Source of the DNA: Fimenecus sp045595185
GTDB lineage: Bacteria; Bacillota; Clostridia; Oscillospirales; Acutalibacteraceae
Length of the DNA: 36,486 bases
Reading direction: 5' to 3'
Assembly: GCA_045595185.1 (NCBI GenBank)
Contig: JAZNZX010000032.1
Location: 1-36,486, forward strand
Made by a program: the position numbers and the translations under genes. This document shows positions 23,483 through 31,738 of this stretch, in pieces. The notes below the pieces were generated by a model. The model had not been told where the DNA came from, did no database searches, and was given only the letters and a program-made list of their open reading frames with translations. Position 1 is the first letter of the stretch. The number at the start of each line of letters is the position of its first letter.

Positions 23483-24154
23483 TTACTTAAGTTTTGCCAC
23501 AAGTCTGTAAATCGGGAGTCCTTGACTTACAAATTTTTCTTCATATTCTGTAATGATGTTTCCTTCAAAGTCACTCTTATGTAAATCAAGTGAAATTTCA
23601 GAGAGAACAAAACCGTTTTGTGAAAAGCTTTCAAGAGAATATTCAAAGAAGCATTGACTGTCAGTTTTTTGTGCAATAAAACCGTCATCACAAAGGAGCT
23701 TTTTATAAATATCCAAAAATCCCTTGCTTGTAAGTCGGTGACTTTCCTGACGAGCCTTCGGAAAGGGTGTACTGAAATTAAGATAGATTTCGGAAACTGT
23801 CTTTTCCCGCATAAACAAAGGAAGATACTCAGCTTTCATTTCAAGAAAACGAATATTCGGTATATTTTCTCTTTTCACCAATTCACAAGCCTCAACCAGA
23901 ACAGTAGGCACACATTCAATGGCAAGAATGTTTTTGTCAGGGTTGCGTTTTGCGTATTCACAGGTGAACTGACCTTTACCACAGCCGATTTCCATTACAA
24001 GAGGAGCATTTCTGCCGAAAATTTCTTCCAAATCAAAAAAGTTTTCGTGTTCGTCCTTTGTACGAAAATCGAAGGACTCCAATGTATATGGAATTCTCAA
24101 ATCTGTGCAATTCTCTCGTCTTGTTGTAAGATTTCTGATTTTTCTTGGTCTCAT
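23483..24154 (-). CDS. trmB: tRNA (guanine-N7-)-methyltransferase TrmB, 223 aa
   Basis: SAM-dependent methylation of tRNA G46. The SAM-binding motif is MEIGCGKGQFTCEYA with the downstream acidic AIECVP, and the C-terminal TEYEEKF matches the family's TxYE block. The normally invariant NFSDPWPKKRH segment reads NFSTPFPKARQESHRLT: the Asp becomes Thr, the Trp becomes Phe and the first His becomes Gln, so an important catalytic/binding residue appears changed. Start follows AAGGCGG. It is 14 bases downstream of the YhhN-family gene and likely co-transcribed. Confidence 0.88.
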   Translation of the reverse strand: MRPRKIRNLTTRRENCTDLRIPYTLESFDFRTKDEHENFFDLEEIFGRNAPLVMEIGCGKGQFTCEYAKRNPDKNILAIECVPTVLVEACELVKRENIPNIRFLEMKAEYLPLFMREKTVSEIYLNFSTPFPKARQESHRLTSKGFLDIYKKLLCDDGFIAQKTDSQCFFEYSLESFSQNGFVLSEISLDLHKSDFEGNIITEYEEKFVSQGLPIYRLVAKLK

Positions 24155-24168
24155 TTATGTATCCGCCT

Positions 24169-24909
24169 TTATGCCTTAATAAATAAAATTGATGTTGAAA
24201 GTAATAACTGTGCAAAGAAATAAGCATATAAACTCAAGGATTTAATGAATTTACTGTCTTTTCTTCCGCCTAAAAGTCTGATTCCCAATGTAAGGTCAGA
24301 AATAAAGAAGCTTATTCCTGCAACAATAAGAATGATTGTGGAAATCACATTGTTTCCTGCACCATTCTGTAAATATGTTATTGCAAAGCCGATTGCCTTG
24401 AACAACATTCCGATAAGGAATATACCGTAAAGGTACAAACCATATTGTAAAAATTTTGAGTCAAAGTTGAACTTGAAAACAGGTTTGAGCATAAGAAGAA
24501 ATGCAACATAAACAACTAAAAACGCAACAAGCTCAGGCACGGTTATGAATTTGTAATTCTCTGTAAGTGTTTTTGCACCGTTGACGAATGCCATTACATA
24601 TAATATATGTCCCACAAGAAAACCTGTTGCACCGATATAAAGACAAGTCATATTTTTCTTTGATGGAATATGCATTAAAATGTCACCGAACCAACCGCAA
24701 ATAAGTCCGATAATCATTGTGTTTGCATATGGTGATGAGTTATCGGTCATAAGCATACCGATAACACCGATAGCAACAAACATCGTAGCAGCAACTATTT
24801 TGTTGGCAAGAGATTTCTTTGTAGGTTCGGGCCAGTATTCCTTATCATATAAAGGTAAGAATACAAAAAATAGTATGTAACAAATCCCTAATATAATTTT
24901 TAACCCCAT
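24169..24909 (-). CDS. YhhN/TMEM86 family (lysoplasmalogenase-like) membrane protein, 246 aa
   Basis: Seven to eight hydrophobic helices. YhhN-family blocks are ICGWFGDILMHIPSK with the conserved GD, FLVGHILYVMAF with GH, and the late FFISDLTLGIRLL with SD. Characterised relatives (TMEM86) hydrolyse the vinyl-ether bond of lysoplasmalogens; plasmalogens do occur in anaerobic Clostridia, which makes the activity plausible but unproven. It begins an operon with trmB. The ribosome-binding site is weak (AAGG, about 7 bases before the ATG). A copy of the palindromic repeat lies just upstream. Confidence 0.78.
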   Translation of the reverse strand: MGLKIILGICYILFFVFLPLYDKEYWPEPTKKSLANKIVAATMFVAIGVIGMLMTDNSSPYANTMIIGLICGWFGDILMHIPSKKNMTCLYIGATGFLVGHILYVMAFVNGAKTLTENYKFITVPELVAFLVVYVAFLLMLKPVFKFNFDSKFLQYGLYLYGIFLIGMLFKAIGFAITYLQNGAGNNVISTIILIVAGISFFISDLTLGIRLLGGRKDSKFIKSLSLYAYFFAQLLLSTSILFIKA

Positions 24910-24957
24910 AAAACAACCTTATTTCTCTTTTTATCTAATGTAGTATTTACAGTTAAA

Positions 24958-25143
24958 CAAATTACAATTTGTCGGGATGAATAACAATTCGATAGGTCAT
25001 TCTGAGCGTAGCGAAGAATCTCTCGCATTTCATCAGTCACCCTGAGTGAAACGAAGGGTCTGTTAAAATAGGACAGAGATTCTTCGTCACTTCGTTCCTC
25101 AGAATGACACAGACATTTAAACATCCCGATAAACTCCAATTTG
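24958..25143. repeat. Dispersed palindromic repeat, copy R2
   Basis: About 186 bp, from AAATTACAATTTGTCGGGATG to the reverse complement of CATCCCGATAAACTCCAATTTG (about 21 positions each). Arms contain GGTCATTCTGAGCG, AGCGAAGAATCTCTC, AGATTCTTCGTCACTTCG and CCTCAGAATGACA. It is longer than R1 and R3 because of an additional central segment with CACCCTGAGTGAAACGAAGGG. It fills the gap between the U32 and YhhN-family genes and may act as the terminator of the operon that ends at 25155. Confidence 0.82.
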
Positions 25144-25154
25144 TTTTAAATTTT

Positions 25155-26375
25155 TTATTTCTCTTTTCTAAGTAGTGTTCCTGCAGGAAACTGCAAATCA
25201 CTCTTAATTTTTACAATCATCATAGGATGTGGTGCAGAGTCGATTTCGTTTCCGTCTTTGTCAAATAACTCGTTTGCTGTGAAAACAACAGGCTCTGTTG
25301 ACGGTTGAAGTGCATCAAGCACATCACCGCGAGAGAACTTGTTTCTCTGCTCACAAATCAAATATCCGTCCTGACAGTCTTTAACCTCTGCCATAACATC
25401 ATAATGACGCTTGTAGCCACCTTCAAAACTGATGTTTGCATCTTCGTGAGGTGCATTGAAATAAAAGCCTGTGCAGTAATCACGATAGCTTACCTTATAA
25501 ACTTCATCAATTGCCCATTGAGAAGGTCTAAAATCGTCTGACGGGTTTTTAAGATATTCGTCAATTGCCACTCTATAAGCATTTGTAACAACAGCAGCAT
25601 AATAAGCAGATTTTGCTCTGCCTTCAATTTTAAAACTACTAATTCCTGCTTTAACCATTTCAGGAATATGCTCAATCATACACATATCCTTTGAATTAAG
25701 AATATATGTTCCTTCCTTTGAGTCGTCAATAGGGAAGTACATACCATCACGCTTAACTTCCATAATTGCGTATTCCCAACGACAAGGCTGAGCACATTCA
25801 CCACGATTTGCATCACGATTTACAAGGTAATTTGAAAGTAAGCATCTGCCTGAAAAGGATACACACATAGCACCATGAACGAAACATTCAATTTCGAGGT
25901 CCTTCGGAACTTTTGCTCGTATTTCAGCAATTTCTGTCATAGAGAGTTCTCGTGCAGTAACTACTCGTGAAGCACCCATATTGTAAAATTCGTTTGCAGT
26001 AACATAGTTTACAATACCTGCTTGTGTTGAAATATGAATAGGCACATTAGGTGCATATTTTTTACAAAGAGACAGAACACCAATATCGGCAACAATCAAT
26101 GCGTCAACACCGATTTCTGCCCATTGTTCAAGATAATGTGGCAGTTTTATTATTTCGTCATTTCGTGCCAATGTGTTACAAGTAAGATAAACCTTGACAC
26201 CTTTTGCATGGCAAAGTTCGACAGCCTCTTTAAGCTGTTCAAAATTAAAATTCTGTGGTGCAGCACGCATACCGAAGGCATCGCCACCAAGATATACTGC
26301 ATCTGCACCATACATCAATGCGGCTTCCAGTCGTTCTCTGTCTCCGGCGGGGGCTAATAATTCAGGTATAATCAT
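25155..26375 (-). CDS. U32 family protein (TrhP/YrrO-like tRNA hydroxylation), 406 aa
   Basis: Annotated historically as collagenase-like peptidases; characterised relatives of this type (E. coli TrhP, B. subtilis YrrN/YrrO) hydroxylate U34 of tRNA. The U32 signature is present: ELLAPAGDRERLEAA near the start, then ECFVHGAMCVSFSGRC and GECAQPCRWEY, whose four cysteines match the iron-sulphur ligands of the tRNA-modifying members. ATG at 26375 is chosen, four bases after the mltG stop; a longer form overlaps mltG. B. subtilis also keeps its yrrN/yrrO genes close to the mltG homologue yrrL, which supports the tRNA role. Last gene of the operon. Confidence 0.88.
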   Translation of the reverse strand: MIIPELLAPAGDRERLEAALMYGADAVYLGGDAFGMRAAPQNFNFEQLKEAVELCHAKGVKVYLTCNTLARNDEIIKLPHYLEQWAEIGVDALIVADIGVLSLCKKYAPNVPIHISTQAGIVNYVTANEFYNMGASRVVTARELSMTEIAEIRAKVPKDLEIECFVHGAMCVSFSGRCLLSNYLVNRDANRGECAQPCRWEYAIMEVKRDGMYFPIDDSKEGTYILNSKDMCMIEHIPEMVKAGISSFKIEGRAKSAYYAAVVTNAYRVAIDEYLKNPSDDFRPSQWAIDEVYKVSYRDYCTGFYFNAPHEDANISFEGGYKRHYDVMAEVKDCQDGYLICEQRNKFSRGDVLDALQPSTEPVVFTANELFDKDGNEIDSAPHPMMIVKIKSDLQFPAGTLLRKEK

Positions 26376-26379
26376 TCTA

Positions 26380-27948
26380 TCACTTCTCTGCATTTACTTT
26401 ATTTACGGTTCTTCCGTTTGCACTGTGTTCTTCAAGAGTTTCAGCAAGATAGATTTTTCCGTTCTTGTCGTGTCTGAAGAAATAATACTTTGTATTTTTT
26501 GGGAAAAGGGCAGCCTCAATAGCCTCAATACCGGGGTTACAAATTGCACTTGGTGGAAGACCTTCTGACTGATAACTGTTATATGAAACAACATATTTTT
26601 TAAGCTCGTTAGGTGTTGCGCGTTTTGAAACGGTGTTTTCAACATAGTCGTTTGTTGAGTTACATTCAAGTGTCGCAAAAATACCTGAACGGTTAAGACG
26701 ATTATGAAGAACAGATGAAATATTAACAAACTGTTCATTGTCCTTACCTTCTTTTTCGATAATTGAGGCAAGAGTGATTATTTCATCAACACTCATACCA
26801 AGCTCAGTTGCTTTTGCAGCATATTCTTCTGTCCAACGCTTCTGGAAAGCATCAAGGAACTTTCTGATAACTGTTGCAGGCTCTGAACCCTGTTCAAATT
26901 CGTAGGTGGCAGGAAACATATATCCCTCAAGAACACAATATCTTTCGTCTGTGTCCTGAAGCTTTGCAATAAAGTCATATTCGTTGCCGAAATCAACTGT
27001 ATCAAGAACTCTGTATAGAGAATCTGCTGTGCAGATGTTGTTCTTTTCAAGTCGTTGGAAAATCTGGTCAACCGTATAACCTTCAGGAATAGTAATGCTG
27101 ATAACCGTACCTCGTGTACTGCTTGTCTTAAAGCGTGTCAGCATTTTTTCAACACCCATATCGTCGGTGAAATAATAAATGCCTGAAAGATAGTTGTCAT
27201 CAGAAAATCCCATAAACTTTGCAAAAATATTACAGAAAATACTGTTCTTAATAAGACCTGCTTTGTCAAGCACCTTAATAGCTTCTGCAGTATCAGCGTT
27301 ATCAGGCAACACAACCTCGATGGTTTCGTCACCGTCACGATTGATTGCAAGAACATCGTTGATACAACTGATTACAATGCCTGCAAGTACAAAGGAAACC
27401 AAAAGACAACAACCAAAAGCGATAAACTGCTTTTTGTTTTGCTGGAAAGTTGTGATAATGTGACCTAAAAGATTGTTGAAGTCAAATTCCTTTTTAGCAT
27501 TTTCATTACTTTCAACATTTTCTTCATCAATAGCATCGCCAGTTGATTTTTGCTGATTAGCCTGGTTAGCCTTAACATTTGCCGCAACAGTTTTCACCTT
27601 GTTGGCAACTCCGATTGCAAAGGTTTTAGCATAATCAATATTAACCTCGAATTTGCCTTTGCTTCTCGGTGATTCTTCAGGAACATTTGAAACAGTCTTT
27701 TTGCGTTCAGGCTCTTCAAATTTCTTCAAAAGGTCAATGTCAAAAGAACTTTCATCACTGTAACGGTTATATGATGGCAAACTGTCAGTAAAAACAGGTC
27801 TGCTTTCACTTTTTGCAGGCTGCGATGATGTTGTCTTTTTTGTTTCAGTCTGTGAATTTTCTCTTATGGGCTTGCTCGGTAATGAATCACCGGCATACTC
27901 ATTTAAAAGGTCATCATAAGAGTGGTCATTATCCTGAAATCTGTTCAT
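26380..27948 (-). CDS. mltG: Endolytic murein transglycosylase MltG, 522 aa
   Basis: Cleaves nascent peptidoglycan strands at the outer face of the membrane and helps set glycan length. A long polar cytoplasmic region (1-170) rich in Ser/Lys/Glu precedes a membrane helix (about 175-196). The extracellular part has a LysM-like region and the catalytic YceG domain, with the key Glu398 in LASIIEKEGKD and the C-terminal hallmarks ICNPGIEAIEAAL and YYFFRHDKNGK. The 170-residue N-terminal extension is much longer than in E. coli. A perfect AAAGGAGGT site lies inside the end of the preceding gene, with a four-base overlap. Confidence 0.93.
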   Translation of the reverse strand: MNRFQDNDHSYDDLLNEYAGDSLPSKPIRENSQTETKKTTSSQPAKSESRPVFTDSLPSYNRYSDESSFDIDLLKKFEEPERKKTVSNVPEESPRSKGKFEVNIDYAKTFAIGVANKVKTVAANVKANQANQQKSTGDAIDEENVESNENAKKEFDFNNLLGHIITTFQQNKKQFIAFGCCLLVSFVLAGIVISCINDVLAINRDGDETIEVVLPDNADTAEAIKVLDKAGLIKNSIFCNIFAKFMGFSDDNYLSGIYYFTDDMGVEKMLTRFKTSSTRGTVISITIPEGYTVDQIFQRLEKNNICTADSLYRVLDTVDFGNEYDFIAKLQDTDERYCVLEGYMFPATYEFEQGSEPATVIRKFLDAFQKRWTEEYAAKATELGMSVDEIITLASIIEKEGKDNEQFVNISSVLHNRLNRSGIFATLECNSTNDYVENTVSKRATPNELKKYVVSYNSYQSEGLPPSAICNPGIEAIEAALFPKNTKYYFFRHDKNGKIYLAETLEEHSANGRTVNKVNAEK

Positions 27949-28508
27949 AGGATTACCTCCTTTGTAAACTGCTCTGTCATAATAACATTAACTTGAATGT
28001 CATATTTATCTGTGGGTAAAGCTTCTGTCAGTAATTCGTGGTAACAGGGACAGATGCTTATACCCTTGAATTCCTTTAAAAATCTGTCGTAATAACCCTT
28101 GCCGTAGCCGATTCTGTTACCGTTTTTATCAACTGAAAGGCAGGGGACAATAATAAGGTCATTTCTTTGTGGCTTATATTCCTTGCAACCTTGTTTGGGT
28201 TCGGGAATATTATACATTCCAATCTGTAAGTCATCAGTAGAATCAGCCTTAAAAAACTTCATATCACCTTGATTATCAATGCAAAGGGGATAGAATACGC
28301 GTTTGTATTCCATACGACACTTTTCGATTATATATTGTGTGTCGAATTCATCACCGACAGATGCAAAAACAAGCACTTGTTCAGCCTTTTTAAAATAATC
28401 ACTTTGAATTATCTTACGGCTGATTTCTTTATCATATATTACTTTTTTTTCTTTTGTTATGTTTTTTCGTCTTTCTATAAGCTCTTTTCGAAACTCTTTT
28501 TTATCCAT
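27945..28508 (-). CDS. 5-formyltetrahydrofolate cyclo-ligase, 187 aa
   Basis: Converts 5-formyl-THF to 5,10-methenyl-THF using ATP, returning stored folate to the one-carbon pool. The family signature GNRIGYGKGYYDRFL is intact, preceded by ERRKNITKE (substrate-binding N-terminus), LVFASVGDEFDT and the C-terminal IQVNVIMTE. ATG at 28508 overlaps the stop of the DJ-1 gene; the longer in-frame extension upstream has no matching family sequence. The link to nearby tmk and thyX is folate and thymidylate metabolism. Confidence 0.92.
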   Translation of the reverse strand: MDKKEFRKELIERRKNITKEKKVIYDKEISRKIIQSDYFKKAEQVLVFASVGDEFDTQYIIEKCRMEYKRVFYPLCIDNQGDMKFFKADSTDDLQIGMYNIPEPKQGCKEYKPQRNDLIIVPCLSVDKNGNRIGYGKGYYDRFLKEFKGISICPCYHELLTEALPTDKYDIQVNVIMTEQFTKEVIL

Positions 28509-29049
28509 TATAAATCTGTAATGATGCACGAATTTTTTTAACTTCAAGTGGGTTTGTAAGGAGTTCAGCAATTTGAAGACCGAATTCAATTGCACTACCC
28601 ATACCTTTTGCTGTAATTATGTTGTTGTCTTTTACTACGAAGTCTTTTGTAACCTCTGCACCGAAAAGCTCTTCCTCAAAACCGGGGAAGCAGGTTGCTT
28701 TTTTACCGTCAAGAAGTCCTTTGTGACCTAAAATTGACGGTGCTGCACAGATAGCACAGATTAACTTATCGTTTTCCACAGCCCAATCAATTGCTTTTTG
28801 TACAACTGAACTTTTTTCAAGGTTTAATGTGCCGGGCATACCACCTGGAAGAACAATAGCCTGAACCTTTTCGTCAAGGACTAAATCTCGTTCATAAATA
28901 TCCGCTGCAACAGGAATCTGATGTGAACCGATTACAAAATCTTCACCTACACCAACAGTTACAACATCTAATTCTGCTCTACGCAAAACATCGACAACTG
29001 CCAATGCTTCAATTTCTTCAAATCCCGGTGCTAAAAAAACATAAATCAT
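28501..29049 (-). CDS. DJ-1/PfpI family protein, 182 aa
   Basis: Small flavodoxin-like fold protein. MIYVFLAPGFEEIEALAVVD is the usual opening with the conserved Glu, and ICAICAAPSIL holds the nucleophile-elbow Cys. The pattern is nearest to the YajL/ThiJ-type DJ-1 branch, whose proposed roles (deglycase, chaperone, glyoxalase) are disputed. ATG at 29049 follows TTGGAG, which is within the stop region of the preceding gene; a longer ORF exists but begins inside that gene. Confidence 0.9.
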   Translation of the reverse strand: MIYVFLAPGFEEIEALAVVDVLRRAELDVVTVGVGEDFVIGSHQIPVAADIYERDLVLDEKVQAIVLPGGMPGTLNLEKSSVVQKAIDWAVENDKLICAICAAPSILGHKGLLDGKKATCFPGFEEELFGAEVTKDFVVKDNNIITAKGMGSAIEFGLQIAELLTNPLEVKKIRASLQIYNG

Positions 29050-29054
29050 ATTAT

Positions 29055-29774
29055 TCACTCCAATGTTATGCCAATATAACAAGTCATATTTTTAATTTCT
29101 TGGTTTTCTGTTTTAATCATGGCAGGTGTATATTCTTCGCCAAAATTTATTTTGCCTTGAATTTTAACACCTGATTTTTTGTGCTTTTGGGGAATATCAT
29201 CATAATTCCCTTTTGCATTTCGGATAACTGTTTCTTCATCGTCGAAAACAAGACCAAAATCTGTAACTTCACCACCATAGACAACACACGCATTTTCCCA
29301 ATACCTTAAAATATCTTCCGAAAAATCAATTTTACAATCGTATTTCAAATTGTCTTTAACGATAGGCGGAGTATCGTCAACGATATAATGTCTGCTTGTT
29401 CCGAATTTCTCAAAACCGCATTTTGCATAGTAATCAAAAAGTGACGGTTCCGCTGGGACTAAAAAGAGAAAATCAAGACCATTCTCTTTGCAATAATCAT
29501 ATGAAAAGTCAAGTAACTGCTTCATATACCTTTTGCCACGATGTGTGTATTTTGTCATGGCACAATACACGCATTTTCCTTTGTAACCGCCCATTTCACA
29601 GGGTAAAAGGAAAAGAGAAGAAGCAATTTCACCGTCAATTCTTATTACGGGAGTCACAACTGAATGAAATACTGTATCAAAAAAGTTATCAATAACCTGT
29701 GAATCCTCTAAAAAAGTCATTTGCCACAGACTTGAAAGCTCTTTTTTATCTTTTATACTTGCAAATTCAATCAT
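29055..29774 (-). CDS. GNAT family N-acetyltransferase, 239 aa
   Basis: An acetyl-CoA-dependent acyltransferase. The acetyl-CoA pyrophosphate loop appears as YTHRGKRYMKQLLDFSYDY (Q/R-x-x-G-x-G/A variant), and LFLVPAEPSLFDYYAKCGF is the usual beta5/alpha4 block with the late Tyr. The C-terminal ~90 residues are unlike standard short GNATs and fit the Eis-like longer subgroup. Substrate unknown. It lies 3 bases from the DUF2156 gene and five from the DJ-1 gene, inside the operon. Confidence 0.83.
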   Translation of the reverse strand: MIEFASIKDKKELSSLWQMTFLEDSQVIDNFFDTVFHSVVTPVIRIDGEIASSLFLLPCEMGGYKGKCVYCAMTKYTHRGKRYMKQLLDFSYDYCKENGLDFLFLVPAEPSLFDYYAKCGFEKFGTSRHYIVDDTPPIVKDNLKYDCKIDFSEDILRYWENACVVYGGEVTDFGLVFDDEETVIRNAKGNYDDIPQKHKKSGVKIQGKINFGEEYTPAMIKTENQEIKNMTCYIGITLE

Positions 29775-29777
29775 AAT

Positions 29778-30662
29778 TTATCCTTTGTATATGGCTGAAT
29801 ATTTTATAACCAACTTATGTGGCTGGTATGAAAGCTTGGCACGACGAAGACCCTCGCTGCCTGTATCTTCTTCACGATTGATAAATTCATATCTGTTTTT
29901 AAGCTGTCTTGCAAACTCACGGTTAATCATCTGGTAAGCACCGCGAATATTACCGTAGGCCTTTTCGACATGAGTACAGAAGGTGTTGTTGTTAAGCTTT
30001 TCACCAAATGTAAAAGCTACAATTTCACCTTGAATTGTAAGAATACCACCTTCAAAGCCAACCTTGAAATAGTCCTTTAACGCTTTTCTGATTGCAAGAC
30101 ATTCCTCGCTGATTTCTTCAGGATTTTTCTGTAAATTAAGACCTTCCCAATGGTCGTTAAGAAGTGAACATTGGTGAATGTTGTCTTCATTTATAGGCTC
30201 ATATTTCCAATCAAAGGATTTCTCAAAGTATGAAATGTGATTTTTCTTACTATGATATTTTCTGCCGACAAGATTGGCTAAATCCTCTGATTTATAAACA
30301 TAGTCAAAAAAATCTCTTGTTTCTTCTATATGAAACTGGTTTGGAAAAAGAAAATTCAGTTCATCCTTGTCCTTTTCTGTCATACCGAAAAATTCAAGCG
30401 GAAGATTGTTTTCTTGAGTGTATTCAATAAGTCTTTTTATAGTTGACTTTTTATCACCGTCTCCGATAGGGTAGCAGAATACAGGCTTGTCAGTAAAATC
30501 TGCAGATACAAAAATGCCATTGTCATTTAAAATCCTGTTATCGTAAATATCGGACCACATATAAATGTTGCCGAAACAGTATTCACAACATTCTGTCTGT
30601 CCAAAATCAAATGCTTTTTCAACCCATTCTTTGTCGGCAAGTGTAGGGGAACGGAAATTCAT
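29778..30662 (-). CDS. DUF2156 (LPG synthase C-terminal-like) protein, 294 aa
   Basis: This family is the soluble acyltransferase-like domain of MprF lysylphosphatidylglycerol synthase, here without the membrane flippase part. Segments typical of it are ECCEYCFGNIYMW near the N-terminus, GRKYHSKKNHISYFEKSF, GEIVAFTFGEKLNNNTFCTHVEKA and the C-terminal NREEDTGSEGLRRAKLSYQP. Without a membrane portion, lipid lysylation cannot be assumed; it may act as a GNAT-like aminoacyl or acyl transferase. ATG at 30662 overlaps the tmk stop by one base (TGATG) and follows AAGGAG. Confidence 0.85.
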   Translation of the reverse strand: MNFRSPTLADKEWVEKAFDFGQTECCEYCFGNIYMWSDIYDNRILNDNGIFVSADFTDKPVFCYPIGDGDKKSTIKRLIEYTQENNLPLEFFGMTEKDKDELNFLFPNQFHIEETRDFFDYVYKSEDLANLVGRKYHSKKNHISYFEKSFDWKYEPINEDNIHQCSLLNDHWEGLNLQKNPEEISEECLAIRKALKDYFKVGFEGGILTIQGEIVAFTFGEKLNNNTFCTHVEKAYGNIRGAYQMINREFARQLKNRYEFINREEDTGSEGLRRAKLSYQPHKLVIKYSAIYKG

Positions 30663-31327
30663 CAAATAATCTCCTTAACAATATTGAAAATTGTATTACC
30701 TATTTCTTCGATTGATAAAGGTTCGTCACCCTCGAAGCATTTAACAACATTCCAATTGAATCTGTCTGCTGTGTAAAGTGCAGCTTCACGACAGGCTTTA
30801 AGATATTCAACATTAGCTTCATGAACATCTTTTTTAGTTTCTTCACCGTTATAACGCTTTGACATAAGTTTTTGAGAAATGTCAACATCCATATCAAGAT
30901 AAATAACAGCGTCAGGCGTTGGAATTTCCATCATTTCATATTCTGTGTGGAAAAGCCAGTCAAGATACTTGTCCCATTCTTCTTTTGGAAGTTTTACAGT
31001 CTGATGAACAGCATTTGATGTTGTGTAACGGTCAGCAAGAATAAGTGTACCGTTATTATAGTCATCGCCCCAGATGTTTTTATAGCTTGCATATCTGTCA
31101 ACTGCATAAAAAAGTGATGCAGAGTAGATGTTGACATCTTGAGGATTACTGCCGAATTCACCGTTAAGATACATCTTAACAAGAGTGCTTGATTTGTTAT
31201 CATAGTCAGGAAGCTTAATCTGACGAAGTTCGATATTGTTATCAATTAACTTTTGCTTTAAAAGCTCAACCTGAGTTGATTTTCCGCTTCCGTCAAGACC
31301 TTCAATTACAATCATTTTCTTTTTCAT
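30662..31327 (-). CDS. tmk: Thymidylate kinase, 221 aa
   Basis: Phosphorylates dTMP to dTDP. The P-loop is IEGLDGSGKSTQ (about 9-20), DRYTTSNAVHQ is the DRY/H substrate motif, and VIYLDMDVDIS plus the Lys-rich LID segment MSKRYNGEETKKD follow. First gene of the seven-gene minus-strand operon down to 25155, with a consensus-like promoter at 31366-31394. It is divergent from thyX, so the dTMP producer and consumer flank one control region. Confidence 0.94.
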   Translation of the reverse strand: MKKKMIVIEGLDGSGKSTQVELLKQKLIDNNIELRQIKLPDYDNKSSTLVKMYLNGEFGSNPQDVNIYSASLFYAVDRYASYKNIWGDDYNNGTLILADRYTTSNAVHQTVKLPKEEWDKYLDWLFHTEYEMMEIPTPDAVIYLDMDVDISQKLMSKRYNGEETKKDVHEANVEYLKACREAALYTADRFNWNVVKCFEGDEPLSIEEIGNTIFNIVKEII

Positions 31328-31365
31328 ACAAAAAACTCCAATATCTGCCTAATTATACAGAATAT

Positions 31366-31394
31366 ATTATAGCAAATAAATATTTATAATACAA
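31366..31394 (-). promoter_or_regulatory. Promoter of the tmk operon
   Basis: Minus strand: TTGTAT (31394-31389), 17-base spacer, TATAAT (31371-31366), about 40 bases before the tmk ATG. Confidence 0.8.
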
Positions 31395-31457
31395 TATAAA
31401 ATACATTAAAAAATATGAATTTTTAATGGCAACACAGTTTCACGCTTTTGCCTGTTG

Positions 31458-31619
31458 ACAAATTATAATTTGTCGGGATGAACAACCAATTTGGTAAGTC
31501 ATTCTGAGCGTAAGCGAAGAATCTCTCTAATGGTATCATATCAACCAACATAGATTCTTCGTCACTTTGTTCCTCAGAATGACACTAACCTTAAACATCC
31601 CTACAAACTCCAATTTGTC
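31458..31619. repeat. Dispersed palindromic repeat, copy R3
   Basis: About 160 bp with ends ACAAATTATAATTTGTCGGGATG and, reverse-complemented, ACAAATTGGAGTTTGTAGGGATG (23 positions each, similar to R1 and R2). Arms contain GTCATTCTGAGCGTAAGCG, GAAGAATCTCTC, TAGATTCTTCGTCACTT and CTCAGAATGACA. It lies between the divergent tmk and thyX promoters without disturbing either. The remainder of the 411-base gap holds only these promoters and AT-rich sequence. Confidence 0.82.
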
Positions 31620-31679
31620 AAACTTATGTCAATAATAATTGCTTTATTCAACAATTTCATTTGCAACACGCTCTGCCTA

Positions 31680-31708
31680 TTGCAACATAATTGTTTTTGT
31701 GATACAAT
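31680..31708 (+). promoter_or_regulatory. Promoter of thyX
   Basis: TTGCAA, 17-base spacer, TACAAT; the ATG follows 30 bases later after a GAGGG site. Confidence 0.75.
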
Positions 31709-31738
31709 TTGTACAATATATTGTAAAGAGGGATTTTT

